The notes below the pieces were generated by a model. The model saw nothing but the letters and a program-made list of their open reading frames with translations. It was not told the origin of the DNA and searched no databases. Below are positions 33,848 to 42,897 of a DNA stretch of 46,401 nt, one piece after another. Each line of letters opens with the position of its first letter. Positions within the stretch are counted from its first letter, which is position 1. Source of the stretch: an uncultured Acetatifactor sp. (GTDB lineage: Bacteria; Bacillota; Clostridia; Lachnospirales; Lachnospiraceae); NCBI GenBank assembly GCA_910584235.1, contig CAJTZD010000032.1, positions 1 to 46,401 of the forward strand. The letters are read 5' to 3'. The position numbers and the translations under genes were made by a program.

Positions 33848-34546
33848 TTATCCCACCTTGTATCCATTTCCCCACACCACTTTCAGGTATCTGGGCTCCT
33901 TGGGATTTTTCTCGATCTTTTCCCGGATATGGCGGATATGCACAGCTATGGTGTTGTCCGCGCCAATAGCCTGCATATGCCAGATATTCTCATAAATCTG
34001 GCTGTTGGAGAACACCTTGCCTCTCTGCTGAACCAAAAAGCGCAGGATCTTGTATTCAATGGGGGTCAGGCGCACGCTCTTGCCCTCCACAGTGACTTTT
34101 CTCTGGGTGTCGTCAATGACAAGATCGTCTACTTTATAGATTCTGTCAATATTGGCACACATATTTACAAGCTGGGTATATCTGCGCAGCTGAGATTTGA
34201 TCCTTGCCAGGAGCTCTAAGGGATTGCACTCTGCCGTCACATAATCATCCGCTCCCGCCTCCAGGGCCATGATCTTCGCCGTCTCTGCAGACTGGGCGGA
34301 GACTACGATCAGAGGGATACTGCTCTTTGCCCGCAGGCCTGCGATCATTTCGATTCCCTTGTCCCAGCCCTTGTCATTCAGCTCTACATCCACCAGCATC
34401 AGGTGAATCTGCGATTTCTCCAATATTGTATATAAGTGATCCAGATCCGCTGCCACCAGTACGGAAAACCCTTCCCCAATCATCAAAGGCGCCATTTTCT
34501 CCGCGATTCCTGTCCTATTGTTATACACCAGAATATTTTTTTCCAT
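33848..34546 (-). CDS. Response regulator with degenerate receiver
   Basis: 232 residues. The C-terminal winged-helix domain is intact (DNTIAVHIRHIREKI, RYLKVVWGNGYKVG). In the receiver the metal-binding acid pair is replaced by Asn9-Asn10 (ILVYNNR) and the conserved Lys by Ala105 (YVTAECNP); Asp53 and Ser83 remain. Normal phosphorylation is therefore doubtful. The ATG at 34546 follows GGAG; an upstream ATG at 34558 overlaps that site. It lies about 60 bp after the anti-sigma gene on the same strand and has no kinase next to it. The DNA-binding half closely resembles the regulator at 21255-21947. Confidence 0.92.
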   Translation of the reverse strand: MEKNILVYNNRTGIAEKMAPLMIGEGFSVLVAADLDHLYTILEKSQIHLMLVDVELNDKGWDKGIEMIAGLRAKSSIPLIVVSAQSAETAKIMALEAGADDYVTAECNPLELLARIKSQLRRYTQLVNMCANIDRIYKVDDLVIDDTQRKVTVEGKSVRLTPIEYKILRFLVQQRGKVFSNSQIYENIWHMQAIGADNTIAVHIRHIREKIEKNPKEPRYLKVVWGNGYKVG

Positions 34547-34606
34547 CGTACTCTCCATCCTCTCTCAGTCCGCCAACCGACTGTTAATCCTTAAAATATT
34601 TGACTA

Positions 34607-35455
34607 TTATCTTTCGTCCTCAAAGTATACTGTCAGGTCAAGGCTATTTAGAACCCGTTCCATTTCGCTTTGCTCAAATCCCCCGAAACTGACCGCCAGA
34701 TCCCAGCCGTTTACGGAGATCACCGCGTGGACAGACTGAAGCGCTCCCGTCTCATCCACTATATCAAATACGGTATAATTCAACCCCTGGCTGTTGGTAA
34801 AGCTTCTCTCATTGCTGCTTTGTCCCATGTAAGATGTGGCCAGGCTGTAGCTTGCATATTGTCTGTTGTCCATCTGGTGCAGCGAGAAATAGGAATCCTC
34901 ATTCATGAAATACATGTAAATATCCTCTCCCTCGCCAATCACACACACACGTTCACTGGTAAATTCCTCCGAAAACAGGCCTTTCTCCGGAATCACTATG
35001 GCTGTATCCTCCGCAGCCAGGAACGCTTCCAGGGAATCATATTCCCTCTCTTCTATTTCTATGCTCTTCATTTCCCTGTCAGGGATAAGGCCCTCTATGG
35101 AAAATACCCCCCCTATTTTCAGATTTGGCGCTATCTCCAGAATCTTATCCATCTCATCTGCCAAAGGCAATACTTTCCCGGACGCGCCGGCGCCCTCCCC
35201 GGAACCGGTTATGACAAACCCGTTCTCCCTCATGGAAATGATGCTTTCCCTGTAGTTCCTGGCCGCCACTGTCCCCACGCCGCACAAGAGAAATACCGCC
35301 GCTGCGGCGCAGCCTCTGGCTATCATGACTCTTCGCCTCCGCCGCTGTATCCTGTCATGGAGCTGCACACTCCGGACTTCTTCTGCACTGATAGATATCT
35401 GCGGCAATTCCTCTGAGGCTTCCCGATATGCATCCCGAAATTTATCCAAAGTCAT
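34607..35455 (-). CDS. Membrane anti-sigma factor-like protein
   Basis: 282 residues. A short cytoplasmic part (about 1-43), one membrane span after RRRRR (about 44-66), and an external domain of about 200 residues with a DUF4367-like C-terminus. No HxxxCxxC zinc anti-sigma motif is seen. Its start overlaps the sigma factor's end by 14 bp, which is the reason for the anti-sigma assignment. What it senses is unknown. Confidence 0.8.
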   Translation of the reverse strand: MTLDKFRDAYREASEELPQISISAEEVRSVQLHDRIQRRRRRVMIARGCAAAAVFLLCGVGTVAARNYRESIISMRENGFVITGSGEGAGASGKVLPLADEMDKILEIAPNLKIGGVFSIEGLIPDREMKSIEIEEREYDSLEAFLAAEDTAIVIPEKGLFSEEFTSERVCVIGEGEDIYMYFMNEDSYFSLHQMDNRQYASYSLATSYMGQSSNERSFTNSQGLNYTVFDIVDETGALQSVHAVISVNGWDLAVSFGGFEQSEMERVLNSLDLTVYFEDER

Positions 35456-36002
35456 ATTCCTCCCTCAATGACTTCCGCAACAGATCTCTTCCCCTGGTCA
35501 GCTGAGAAGTAACCGTAGACTCTCCCCGGCCGGTTATCTGCGCTATTTCCTTTACCGAAAGCTCCTCGTAGTAGAAAAGATGGATCACATCCCGGTATTT
35601 CTCCGGCAGGGCCAGCACTGCCTGGAGCAGGCGCCGGTTCTCCTCCCGCCTGAGAAAGCTTTCCTCCGGCTCATGGGTTCCGTTTTCCCGCCCCGGCTCT
35701 TCGCCGTCTTTGCTCTCCTCGGGCCGGCTGCCGGCTGCCTCCTGATTCTCAAAAGGCCACACAGCCTGATGCCGCTTCCATGCACTGCGCCAGACTTTCC
35801 TGCAGCCGTTAAGGGTGACTTTCAGAAACCAGGCTTTCTCATGTTCCGGACTTTGAAAAGTCCTCGGCTTCTTCAGATACTGGTAAAAAACTTCCTGCAC
35901 CACATCCTCCGCATCCTGCACATTCTGAAGACGCAGATAGCTGAGCTTGAACAGCATGTTGCCGTATGTGTCAATCTTCAGTTGTAGCTCTCTGTCGTCC
36001 AT
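35442..36002 (-). CDS. ECF-type RNA polymerase sigma factor
   Basis: 186 residues from the ATG at 36002 (AAAGG 5 bp upstream); earlier in-frame starts lack a site. Sigma-2 region about 5-75 (LRLQNVQDAEDVVQEVF), then an acidic, low-complexity linker of about 40 residues, longer than usual, and sigma-4 about 125-180 (LPEKYRDVIHLFYYEELSVK, GESTVTSQLTRGRDLLRK). First gene of the sigma/anti-sigma/regulator series. I could not assign an ECF-type promoter upstream with confidence. Confidence 0.93.
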   Translation of the reverse strand: MDDRELQLKIDTYGNMLFKLSYLRLQNVQDAEDVVQEVFYQYLKKPRTFQSPEHEKAWFLKVTLNGCRKVWRSAWKRHQAVWPFENQEAAGSRPEESKDGEEPGRENGTHEPEESFLRREENRRLLQAVLALPEKYRDVIHLFYYEELSVKEIAQITGRGESTVTSQLTRGRDLLRKSLREEYDFG

Positions 36003-36144
36003 GTCCGCCTTTGTCATACCAGCCCGTGTGCACCAAACCTCTTCTCTACTAATAATATCCCGCAGCATATCGTTTTACTGCAATTATTTTAAAATATCTT
36101 TGTATCAAAGTTGCATAAATCTTTTAAAAATTTAGACACAACTC

Positions 36145-36178
36145 AAAAAGAATAGAGAGTGCTTCCCACACTCCCTAT
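36145..36178 (-). terminator. Terminator after the AI-2E family gene
   Basis: Minus strand stem ATAGGGAGTG / CACTCTCTAT (one G-T pair) with a 7-nt loop, then TCTTTTTG. It lies about 50 bp past the stop, upstream of the sigma factor. Confidence 0.85.
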
Positions 36179-36228
36179 TTGTATAGACTGTATTTCATTT
36201 TAAAAAGTTTCAAAATAAATATATTTTT

Positions 36229-37434
36229 TTAATTTTTTTCCGACCGGCTTTCCCGGGCCAGCATTCTGGCAGTCTCCTCATTACGCCGGTTCATCTCCTC
36301 CACCTCGGACATGTCGCCTTTGTCCAGCCGCCGGAATCGATTGATGCCTGCCGTCAGGATCAATATGCTGTTCTTCGTGGTATCAAAAGCGCCCTCTTCG
36401 TACAGGGAGTATACCAGCAGGCCTAAGGGCACTGCCAGAATCATCCCCAAGACACCGCCCAGCTTATACCCTATATAAAGCAGGAAGAGTGTGGGTAACG
36501 GCGGCACTCCGATAGAATCTCCCACGATTTTAGGCTGAATCAATTGTCTCGCCAGCTGGCCTACGCCCCAGATCACCAGCAGACCAATAGCAGTCTTATA
36601 TTGGGCTGTCAGAATCCGGATAACCGCCCATGGGATCAGCACTGTGCCGGTGCCCAAAAAAGGCAGAAAGTCCAGAAAAGCAATGCCCAATGCAATCAGG
36701 CCGAAATAATTCACCCTGAGGATTCCAAGACCGATTAAGAGCAAAAAGTACATCCACACCTCTATCTTCAGCTGTGCCTTAAAATAGCCCCCCACTGACT
36801 TTCCCAGACTGCGCCGGATAATCCGATAGCGCATCTGCACGGAGGCCGGCATATATTTCCGGAACCAGTCGTTGAGCTGATGTCTCTCCGCCACAAAGAA
36901 ATAGGCTGAGAGCAATGCCATAATCACACCGATGAAGATACCCGGCAGAACCTTGGCCAGATTCCCTGCGGCTTCAATGGTCGGTGAGCCTAAATGCTCC
37001 AAAAGATCGCCCATATAATTGTCCAGTTCCAGCCTGCTGCCCTGCAGATTCAGCTGTATGTCTCCGGGAAGTTTGGCCAGCAGTCCGTTTAAGCTTTTTC
37101 CGATGCTGTTGAAATCCTCCTCCACGCCCTCCAGCATTTCCGGCAGCGCGCCCAACAGTCCCGAGACCTGCTGAAAGAGCTGGGCGCAAACCACATAAAT
37201 CAACAGCACCACCAAAGCGATAATGACAATAATGACAAAAGCGCTGCCCGCTTTCCGTTTCAGCTTTATCTTCTCCTCAAAAAAATGAACCAACGGTCCA
37301 GCCATCAGCGCCACGATCCAGCCCGCCACAAAGGGCATGAAGAAAACGAATACCCTTGGCAGGAGGAACAGGACCGCCGCCAGGATTGCAGCCGCTACGG
37401 CAATGTTCACCAGTGCTTTACAGTACTTTTTCAC
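36229..37434 (-). CDS. AI-2E family transporter (UPF0118)
   Basis: 401 residues with about eight membrane spans and a soluble part between the second and third (about 85-150). The C-terminal spans hold the family pattern around FLPFLGTGTVLIPWAV. Members export small molecules or ions; the label AI-2 is not reliable. GTG start with GGAGGAG 5 bp upstream, overlapping the engB stop (GTGA), so translation is probably coupled. The C-terminal tail is charged. Confidence 0.9.
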   Translation of the reverse strand: MKKYCKALVNIAVAAAILAAVLFLLPRVFVFFMPFVAGWIVALMAGPLVHFFEEKIKLKRKAGSAFVIIVIIALVVLLIYVVCAQLFQQVSGLLGALPEMLEGVEEDFNSIGKSLNGLLAKLPGDIQLNLQGSRLELDNYMGDLLEHLGSPTIEAAGNLAKVLPGIFIGVIMALLSAYFFVAERHQLNDWFRKYMPASVQMRYRIIRRSLGKSVGGYFKAQLKIEVWMYFLLLIGLGILRVNYFGLIALGIAFLDFLPFLGTGTVLIPWAVIRILTAQYKTAIGLLVIWGVGQLARQLIQPKIVGDSIGVPPLPTLFLLYIGYKLGGVLGMILAVPLGLLVYSLYEEGAFDTTKNSILILTAGINRFRRLDKGDMSEVEEMNRRNEETARMLARESRSEKN

Positions 37435-38024
37435 GAATTCTCCTCCAGAATCTTATCTAATATTGCGTATATTTCCTCACGACCCTGTTTTGTCTCCGCG
37501 GAGAACGGGATAATAATGCTTCCCTTTTCCGCTTTCAGAGTAGTCAGAATCAGGTTCAGCTGTTTCGGGACCTGGCTCTTCTTAATCTTGTCCAGCTTTG
37601 TGGCTATGATGACGGGCCGGTAACCATTGTGCAGGATCCAGTCGTACATCATGCGATCATTTTCCGAGGGCTCATGCCGGATATCGATGAGATGAAACAC
37701 CTGCTTCAGCTGTTTGGACCTATGCAGATAGTTCTCCACCATCTTCCCCCATTGCTCTTTTACCTTCACGCTGGCTTTTGCATAGCCATATCCCGGGAGA
37801 TCCACGAAATAGAGAGATTTGTTAATATTGTAGAAATTGATGGTCTGAGTTTTGCCCGGCTGGGAACTGGTGCGGGCAAGGGCTTTGCGGTTTACCAGTG
37901 CGTTGATCAGGGAGGATTTCCCTACATTGCTTTTGCCCGCAAAGGCCACCTCCGGCAGCTGATTGTCCGGAAGCTTACTGGTAATGCCGCAGACTGTCTC
38001 CAGGTCCACATTTTTTATCACCAT
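37431..38024 (-). CDS. engB: Ribosome biogenesis GTPase EngB/YsxC
   Basis: 197 residues. Circular-permutation-free TRAFAC GTPase needed for 50S assembly. G1 GKSNVGKSSL, G3 DLPGYG and G4 TKLDK are present. The ATG at 38024 is preferred, preceded by GGAAG; the longer frame includes the preceding intergenic terminator. It follows clpX, as in many Bacillota, but without the lon gene often found between them. Confidence 0.95.
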   Translation of the reverse strand: MVIKNVDLETVCGITSKLPDNQLPEVAFAGKSNVGKSSLINALVNRKALARTSSQPGKTQTINFYNINKSLYFVDLPGYGYAKASVKVKEQWGKMVENYLHRSKQLKQVFHLIDIRHEPSENDRMMYDWILHNGYRPVIIATKLDKIKKSQVPKQLNLILTTLKAEKGSIIIPFSAETKQGREEIYAILDKILEENS

Positions 38025-38061
38025 GCTTGTCACTTCCTTTTCCACGACGTTTTGCATTTCG

Positions 38062-38090
38062 AAAAACGCCGTCACAGGGACGGCGTTTTT
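38062..38090 (-). terminator. Terminator between clpX and engB
   Basis: Perfect 12-bp stem AAAAACGCCGTC / GACGGCGTTTTT with a 5-nt loop; a T-run exists on either strand. It would stop most transcripts from clpX before engB. Confidence 0.9.
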
Positions 38091-38100
38091 ATTACTTTTG

Positions 38101-38141
38101 TCTTCTTGGAATGCTCTTCTTCCATGAACGCTCTTCTTGCA
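38101..38141 (-). repeat. Two 18-bp-type repeat copies after clpX
   Basis: On the minus strand, ATGCAAGAAGAGCGTTC followed directly by ATGGAAGAAGAGCATTCC, the second one base from the unit at the methyltransferase gene. The first ATG overlaps the clpX stop (TAATG) and would encode a 16-residue basic peptide. Confidence 0.75.
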
Positions 38142-39413
38142 TTACATGGCTTTATCCAGACTTCTATGGTCATTCTTGTGGAAGATCACAGGGGTATCGC
38201 CCTCCTCCACGGTCTCTTTTGTAATGACGCATTCTTCGATGGTCTCATCGGAAGGAATCCGGTACATAGTATCCATCAGAATGCTCTCCATAATGGAACG
38301 CAGGCCTCTGGCTCCTGTCTTGCGTTCAAAGGCCTTGGCCGCAATGGCCTTTATGGCCTCCTCGTCAAAGTTTAACTCCACTTCATCCATATCGAAAAGC
38401 TTCTTATACTGCTTGATCAACGCATTCTTCGGCTCTTTCAGGATGCGCACCAATGCTTCCTTGTCCAGACCTTTGAGGCACACCGTAATGGGCACACGGC
38501 CCACAAACTCGGGAATCAGTCCGAATTTCACCAGATCCTGGGGCGTCACTTCCTGCAGCAGGTCATCCAGTTCCTTAGTATTTTTCTGGCTGACCTCTGT
38601 ATTGAAGCCAATGGCCTTGCGGTCCAGTCTGGCTTCCACAATCTTCTCCAATCCGTCAAAAGCGCCTCCGCAGATAAACAGGATATTGGAGGTGTCGATG
38701 GAAATCAGCTCCTGATGGGGATGCTTCCTGCCGCCCTGGGGCGGAACGTTTGCCACAGTGCCCTCCACGATCTTAAGCAGAGCCTGCTGAACGCCCTCTC
38801 CTGATACATCCCGGGTGATAGACACATTCTCGCCTTTTTTTGTAATCTTGTCGATCTCGTCAATGTAGATAATACCGTACTGAGCCCTCTCCACATCATA
38901 CTCCGCAGCCAGAATCAGCTTCAGCAGAATGTTCTCCACATCCTCGCCTACATATCCGGCTTCGGTCAGAGTGGTGGCATCCGCGATTGCAAAGGGCACA
39001 TTGATGATCTTGGCCAGGGTTTGGGCCAGATAGGTCTTGCCGGAACCCGTAGGCCCCACCATGATGATATTGCTCTTCTGCAGCTCCACATCGTCCAGAT
39101 CCCTGGGCGCCGTCACCCTCTTGTAATGGTTGTATACAGCCACGGAGAGCACTTTTTTGGCCTCCTCCTGACCAACCACATATTCATCCAGAAATTTCTT
39201 AATCTCCGCAGGCTTCAGCAGATTGATATCGGGGCGAACCGATTCCTCCTCTTCCTCTTCCTGCAGCTCCTCCTCCAGAATATCCGCGCAGATATCCACA
39301 CAATCATCGCAGATATAGACCCCTGCAGGCCCTGCAATCAGCTTGCGGACCTGGTTCTGGGTCTTATTGCAGAAAGAGCATCTGATATCGTTTCCGATCA
39401 TTTTTCCAGCCAT
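38142..39413 (-). CDS. clpX: ATP-dependent protease ATPase subunit ClpX
   Basis: 423 residues. Unfolds and feeds substrates to ClpP. N-terminal zinc domain with four Cys (CSFCNK and CDDCVDIC region), Walker A GPTGSGKT, pore loop GYVGED, Walker B IIYIDEIDKI, and GGRKHP. TAGGAG 7 bp before the ATG. Directly downstream of clpP. Confidence 0.97.
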   Translation of the reverse strand: MAGKMIGNDIRCSFCNKTQNQVRKLIAGPAGVYICDDCVDICADILEEELQEEEEEESVRPDINLLKPAEIKKFLDEYVVGQEEAKKVLSVAVYNHYKRVTAPRDLDDVELQKSNIIMVGPTGSGKTYLAQTLAKIINVPFAIADATTLTEAGYVGEDVENILLKLILAAEYDVERAQYGIIYIDEIDKITKKGENVSITRDVSGEGVQQALLKIVEGTVANVPPQGGRKHPHQELISIDTSNILFICGGAFDGLEKIVEARLDRKAIGFNTEVSQKNTKELDDLLQEVTPQDLVKFGLIPEFVGRVPITVCLKGLDKEALVRILKEPKNALIKQYKKLFDMDEVELNFDEEAIKAIAAKAFERKTGARGLRSIMESILMDTMYRIPSDETIEECVITKETVEEGDTPVIFHKNDHRSLDKAM

Positions 39414-39453
39414 TCTAATCTCCTACCATTTTGTTTCACAAGCTTGTACAGGC

Positions 39454-40053
39454 TCAGTTTTTCTCCTGCACTACATGGGAACTGATAACCATGTCAACGA
39501 TTCCGTACTCCTTGGCCTCTTCCGCGCTCATCCAATTGTCGCGCTCGGTGTCGGAGCATATGGTCTCATAGTCCCTGCCCGTATTCTCCGCAAGGATATG
39601 ATTCAGCTTCTCCCTTGTCTTTAAGATATGCTTCGCGGCAATGTCAATCTCCGTAGCCTGGCCCTGGGTTCCCCCTGCAGGCTGGTGAATCATAATCTCC
39701 GCATTGGGTAGCGCAAATCTCTTCCCTTTCGCGCCGCCGGCAAGCAAAAACGACCCCATGCTGGCCGCCATGCCCATACACACTGTGGACACATCGCATT
39801 TGATATAATGCATGGTATCATAGATCGCCATGCCTGCGGTAATGACACCCCCCGGACTGTTGATATACAGATGGATATCTTTCTCCGGATCCTCCGCTTC
39901 CAAAAACAGCAGCTGTGCCACTACGATACTGGCGGAGGTGTCGTTCACCTCTTCCCCCAGCATGATGATTCTGTCTTTCAGCAATCTGGAATAAATATCA
40001 TAAGACCGCTCGCCTCTGCTGGTCTGTTCTATAACATAAGGTACTAAACTCAT
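39454..40053 (-). CDS. clpP: ATP-dependent protease proteolytic subunit ClpP
   Basis: 199 residues. Ser in GMAASMGSF, His in MIHQPAGG and Asp in ERDNWMSAEEA form the triad. The ATG at 40053 follows GGAGG by 8 bp. Lies between tig and clpX, with about 75 and 40 bp gaps. Confidence 0.97.
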   Translation of the reverse strand: MSLVPYVIEQTSRGERSYDIYSRLLKDRIIMLGEEVNDTSASIVVAQLLFLEAEDPEKDIHLYINSPGGVITAGMAIYDTMHYIKCDVSTVCMGMAASMGSFLLAGGAKGKRFALPNAEIMIHQPAGGTQGQATEIDIAAKHILKTREKLNHILAENTGRDYETICSDTERDNWMSAEEAKEYGIVDMVISSHVVQEKN

Positions 40054-40127
40054 TCTAAAACCTCCTGATTTAAAATCGCTGTGCGATGGCACTAAAAAGG
40101 TAAAGTCCTTCCGGCGCACACTTCACC

Positions 40128-41417
40128 TTACTCTTCCTGGGCGTTCTCCACTACAAAATCCACTGCCTTTCTGACACGGATGTCCTCCGTAACCTGCTTC
40201 CTGCCATTCTCGCCCAGAAACTCTTCCACTTTCTCAGGCTCCATCTGGTAAGCCTCTCCCATGGTCTTAAGCTCCTCGTTAATCTCCTCTTCAGTAACCT
40301 GAATATCCTCTGCAGCCGCCACTGCCTCCAGCACCAGTCTGGACTGAATCTTTCTCAGAACCTGGGGCTTCACCTGCTCTAAGAGCATCTCGCTTGTCAT
40401 GCCGGTGAACTGCATGTACTGCTCCATGCTGATGCCCTGGGACTGCATTCTTTGGGCATAATCCTGTATTGTCTGTCTCTGCTGGGTCTCGATCATAGCC
40501 TCGGGAATATCCATCTTGGCATCGGCGATGATCGCGTCGATAACGGCATCCTCCTTGACATTCTTGGCTTCGTCCGTCTTGCGCTTCTCCAGCTTCTTCC
40601 TGATCTCTTCCTTATATTCCTCTACAGTATCGCTCTCCTCGGAAACTTCTCCCACAAAATCGTCGTCAAGTTCGGGCATCTGCTTCTCCTGCAGTCTCTT
40701 CACCGTGCACTTGAACACCGCAGCCTTGCCTGCAAGCTCTTCCGCCTGATAGTCCTCGGGGAAAGTCACGTTCACATCTGTCTCGACGCCGATTCCGACA
40801 CCGATCAGTTCCTCTTCAAAGCCCGGGATAAACGCATGGGAGCCGATGGTCAAAGGATAATCCGTCCCCTTACCGCCCTCAAAGGCCACGCCGTCCACAA
40901 AGCCCTCAAAGTCAATGGTAGCGATATCGCCGTCCTTTACGGCCCTGTCCGCAACATCCACGGTTCTGGAGTTCTTGTCCCTCTCCTTGTCGATTTCCGC
41001 AGTGACCTCTTCCTCTGTCACGTTCACATCGGCCTTGTCCACTTTAATGCCTTTGTACTGTCCCAGCTCTACCTGGGGCTTTAGCGCCACCTCTGCGGTA
41101 AAGATAAAGGGCTTTCCGGCCTCCAACTGTTCCACGTCGATCTTCGGACTGGACACTATCTCCTCGCCGCACTCATCATAGGCTTTCTCATAGGCATCGG
41201 GAATCAGCGCGTTGGCGGCGTCTTCATAAAATACTTCCTTGCCGTATATCTGCTCGATCATCTTGCGAGGCGCCTTGCCCTTGCGGAATCCCGGAATGCT
41301 GATACGGTTCTTGTTCTTCTGATATGCGCCCTCGATGGCTTTCTCCAGTTCCTCCGCAGGCACTTCAATCGTCAGCTTTGCCATGTTGTTCTCTAATTTC
41401 TCTACCTGTAAACTCAT
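40128..41417 (-). CDS. tig: Trigger factor
   Basis: 429 residues. Ribosome-bound folding helper. Ribosome-binding signature GFRKGKAPRKMIEQ in the N-terminal domain, an FKBP-type domain (about 150-240), and a long helical C-terminal domain. GGAGG precedes the ATG. First gene of the tig-clpP-clpX series, with its own strong promoter. Confidence 0.97.
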   Translation of the reverse strand: MSLQVEKLENNMAKLTIEVPAEELEKAIEGAYQKNKNRISIPGFRKGKAPRKMIEQIYGKEVFYEDAANALIPDAYEKAYDECGEEIVSSPKIDVEQLEAGKPFIFTAEVALKPQVELGQYKGIKVDKADVNVTEEEVTAEIDKERDKNSRTVDVADRAVKDGDIATIDFEGFVDGVAFEGGKGTDYPLTIGSHAFIPGFEEELIGVGIGVETDVNVTFPEDYQAEELAGKAAVFKCTVKRLQEKQMPELDDDFVGEVSEESDTVEEYKEEIRKKLEKRKTDEAKNVKEDAVIDAIIADAKMDIPEAMIETQQRQTIQDYAQRMQSQGISMEQYMQFTGMTSEMLLEQVKPQVLRKIQSRLVLEAVAAAEDIQVTEEEINEELKTMGEAYQMEPEKVEEFLGENGRKQVTEDIRVRKAVDFVVENAQEE

Positions 41418-41496
41418 TTTTTACGTTTCCTCCTTCAATCGCCTGCATCCTGCCTTTTTTCGCCTACGCAGCAGACGCACTTACAGTCATTAACAG

Positions 41497-41525
41497 ATTA
41501 TAACATAGGGAAACCGAAAATACAA
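41497..41525 (-). promoter_or_regulatory. tig-clpP-clpX promoter
   Basis: Minus strand TTGTAT (41525-41520), a 17-bp spacer and perfect TATAAT (41502-41497), about 80 bp before the tig ATG. Confidence 0.78.
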
Positions 41526-41565
41526 ATGTTTTTGCTTTTTTCTTCGGGTTTATTTCTTAATTTTA

Positions 41566-42897
41566 TTAAAATGACGGCATGATAAAATGGTCCGCTATGA
41601 TCACGGTGCGGCCTGCCTGCTTTTCCCGAATATACCGTTTCGCCCTTTTGCGGGTCTCGGAGTCCATGCCTGCAAAAGGCTCGTCCAGAAGCACATAGGC
41701 CGACTGAGCCTCCATGGCCCGTACCAGAGCAACCCGGCGCCTCATGCCCCCGCTAAGCTGCCTGCAGGGCCTGTCCAGAGCCTCTTTTTCCAGGAGCTTT
41801 TCCAGCGCCTCCCGGGCTTTCTCCCTGTCTCCCGTCACCAGCTCCACGTTTTTCACAGCGCTGTAATCCTCGCAGAGCCTGTCCTCCTGAAAGACCATAC
41901 TGCAGGAGGGCGGCGCAGCCACCTCTCCGGCATCCGGACGGATAAGTCCTGCCAGAATACAAAGCAGCGTTGTCTTGCCGCTGCCGGAAGGCTCTGTCAG
42001 ACAGTAAGTCTCACCGGCTGCATAGGATGCGCTGAACCGGTCCCATACCACATGGCCCTCATAAGCCAGGGTGACATTCCTGATTTCCAGCAGAGCAGGG
42101 CCTGTATTGTTTCGCGTACTGCTGCGTCCGGCCTCCCTCGGTCTTCCGCAGGCCGGCTCCCAGGCAAAGAAGCGCTCCGCAAGCCACAGGACGGCTTTCT
42201 CAAACAGTACGCTGAGCATAATGACTACCGCCGTCCAAGCAAAGATGCCTGCCGTATCCAGATAAACCTTGGACAGATAAAGACCCTCTCCGATGGAAAA
42301 ATCCGGCGTGCCGATGACTTCCGCAGCCACACCGGATTTCCAGCACATTCCCAGAGAAAGCTTCAGACCGCTGTACAAAAAAGGCTTCAGCGCCGGCCGG
42401 CAGAGATAGAAGAAACGGTTCCGAAAAGGCAGCCGGAACACCTTTGCCATTTCCAGCATCCGTGTGTCACTGCTCTTCAAGCCCTCCAGCAGATTGATAT
42501 AGAGATTGGGCAGTACCACCATAAAGCACACCGCCACCGCCAGAAAGGAGGAGCCCCACCAGATCAGCAGCAGCACAGCGAAAGAAGCCACCGGAACGGC
42601 TTTCATCAAAGTCATGACAGGAGAAAGAATTTCCTCCGCCAGGGGCATGCGCCTGCTGCAGACAGCGAGAAAAACCGCCCCGGCGAATCCTGCAAAAAAG
42701 CCTGACGCAATGCGCAAAAGGCTTTTGCCCACAATCAGGTAGAAGCTCCCCTGTCCAAGCATGGACAATAATGTCCGCCCTGTCTCCAGGGGCGCGGCCA
42801 GCAATAGATTGTTATCCGCCAACAGGGCGAGAATCTGCCACAGAGCAAGCCAGCCTGATATGATGATGTATTTTCGATAATATCTTCCGTTAATAAT
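41566..42897 (-). CDS. Fused ABC importer permease-ATPase
   Basis: 443 residues if begun at 42897. The N-terminal half is an SsuC/TauC-type permease with about six spans (EILSPVMTLMKAVPVASFAV); the second half is the ATPase: Walker A EPSGSGKTT, signature QLSGGMRRRVALVRA, Walker B VLLDEPFAGMD, ending just after the H-loop ADHF. The only canonical start is TTG at 42822, which would cut off the first membrane span (KYIIISGWLALWQILALL). Upstream in frame there is no ATG/GTG/TTG, but an AUU at 42897 stands 6 bp after GGAGG. So either AUU starts translation or the sequence has an error. The substrate-binding lipoprotein gene overlaps upstream. Confidence 0.85.
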   Translation of the reverse strand: MINGRYYRKYIIISGWLALWQILALLADNNLLLAAPLETGRTLLSMLGQGSFYLIVGKSLLRIASGFFAGFAGAVFLAVCSRRMPLAEEILSPVMTLMKAVPVASFAVLLLIWWGSSFLAVAVCFMVVLPNLYINLLEGLKSSDTRMLEMAKVFRLPFRNRFFYLCRPALKPFLYSGLKLSLGMCWKSGVAAEVIGTPDFSIGEGLYLSKVYLDTAGIFAWTAVVIMLSVLFEKAVLWLAERFFAWEPACGRPREAGRSSTRNNTGPALLEIRNVTLAYEGHVVWDRFSASYAAGETYCLTEPSGSGKTTLLCILAGLIRPDAGEVAAPPSCSMVFQEDRLCEDYSAVKNVELVTGDREKAREALEKLLEKEALDRPCRQLSGGMRRRVALVRAMEAQSAYVLLDEPFAGMDSETRKRAKRYIREKQAGRTVIIADHFIMPSF

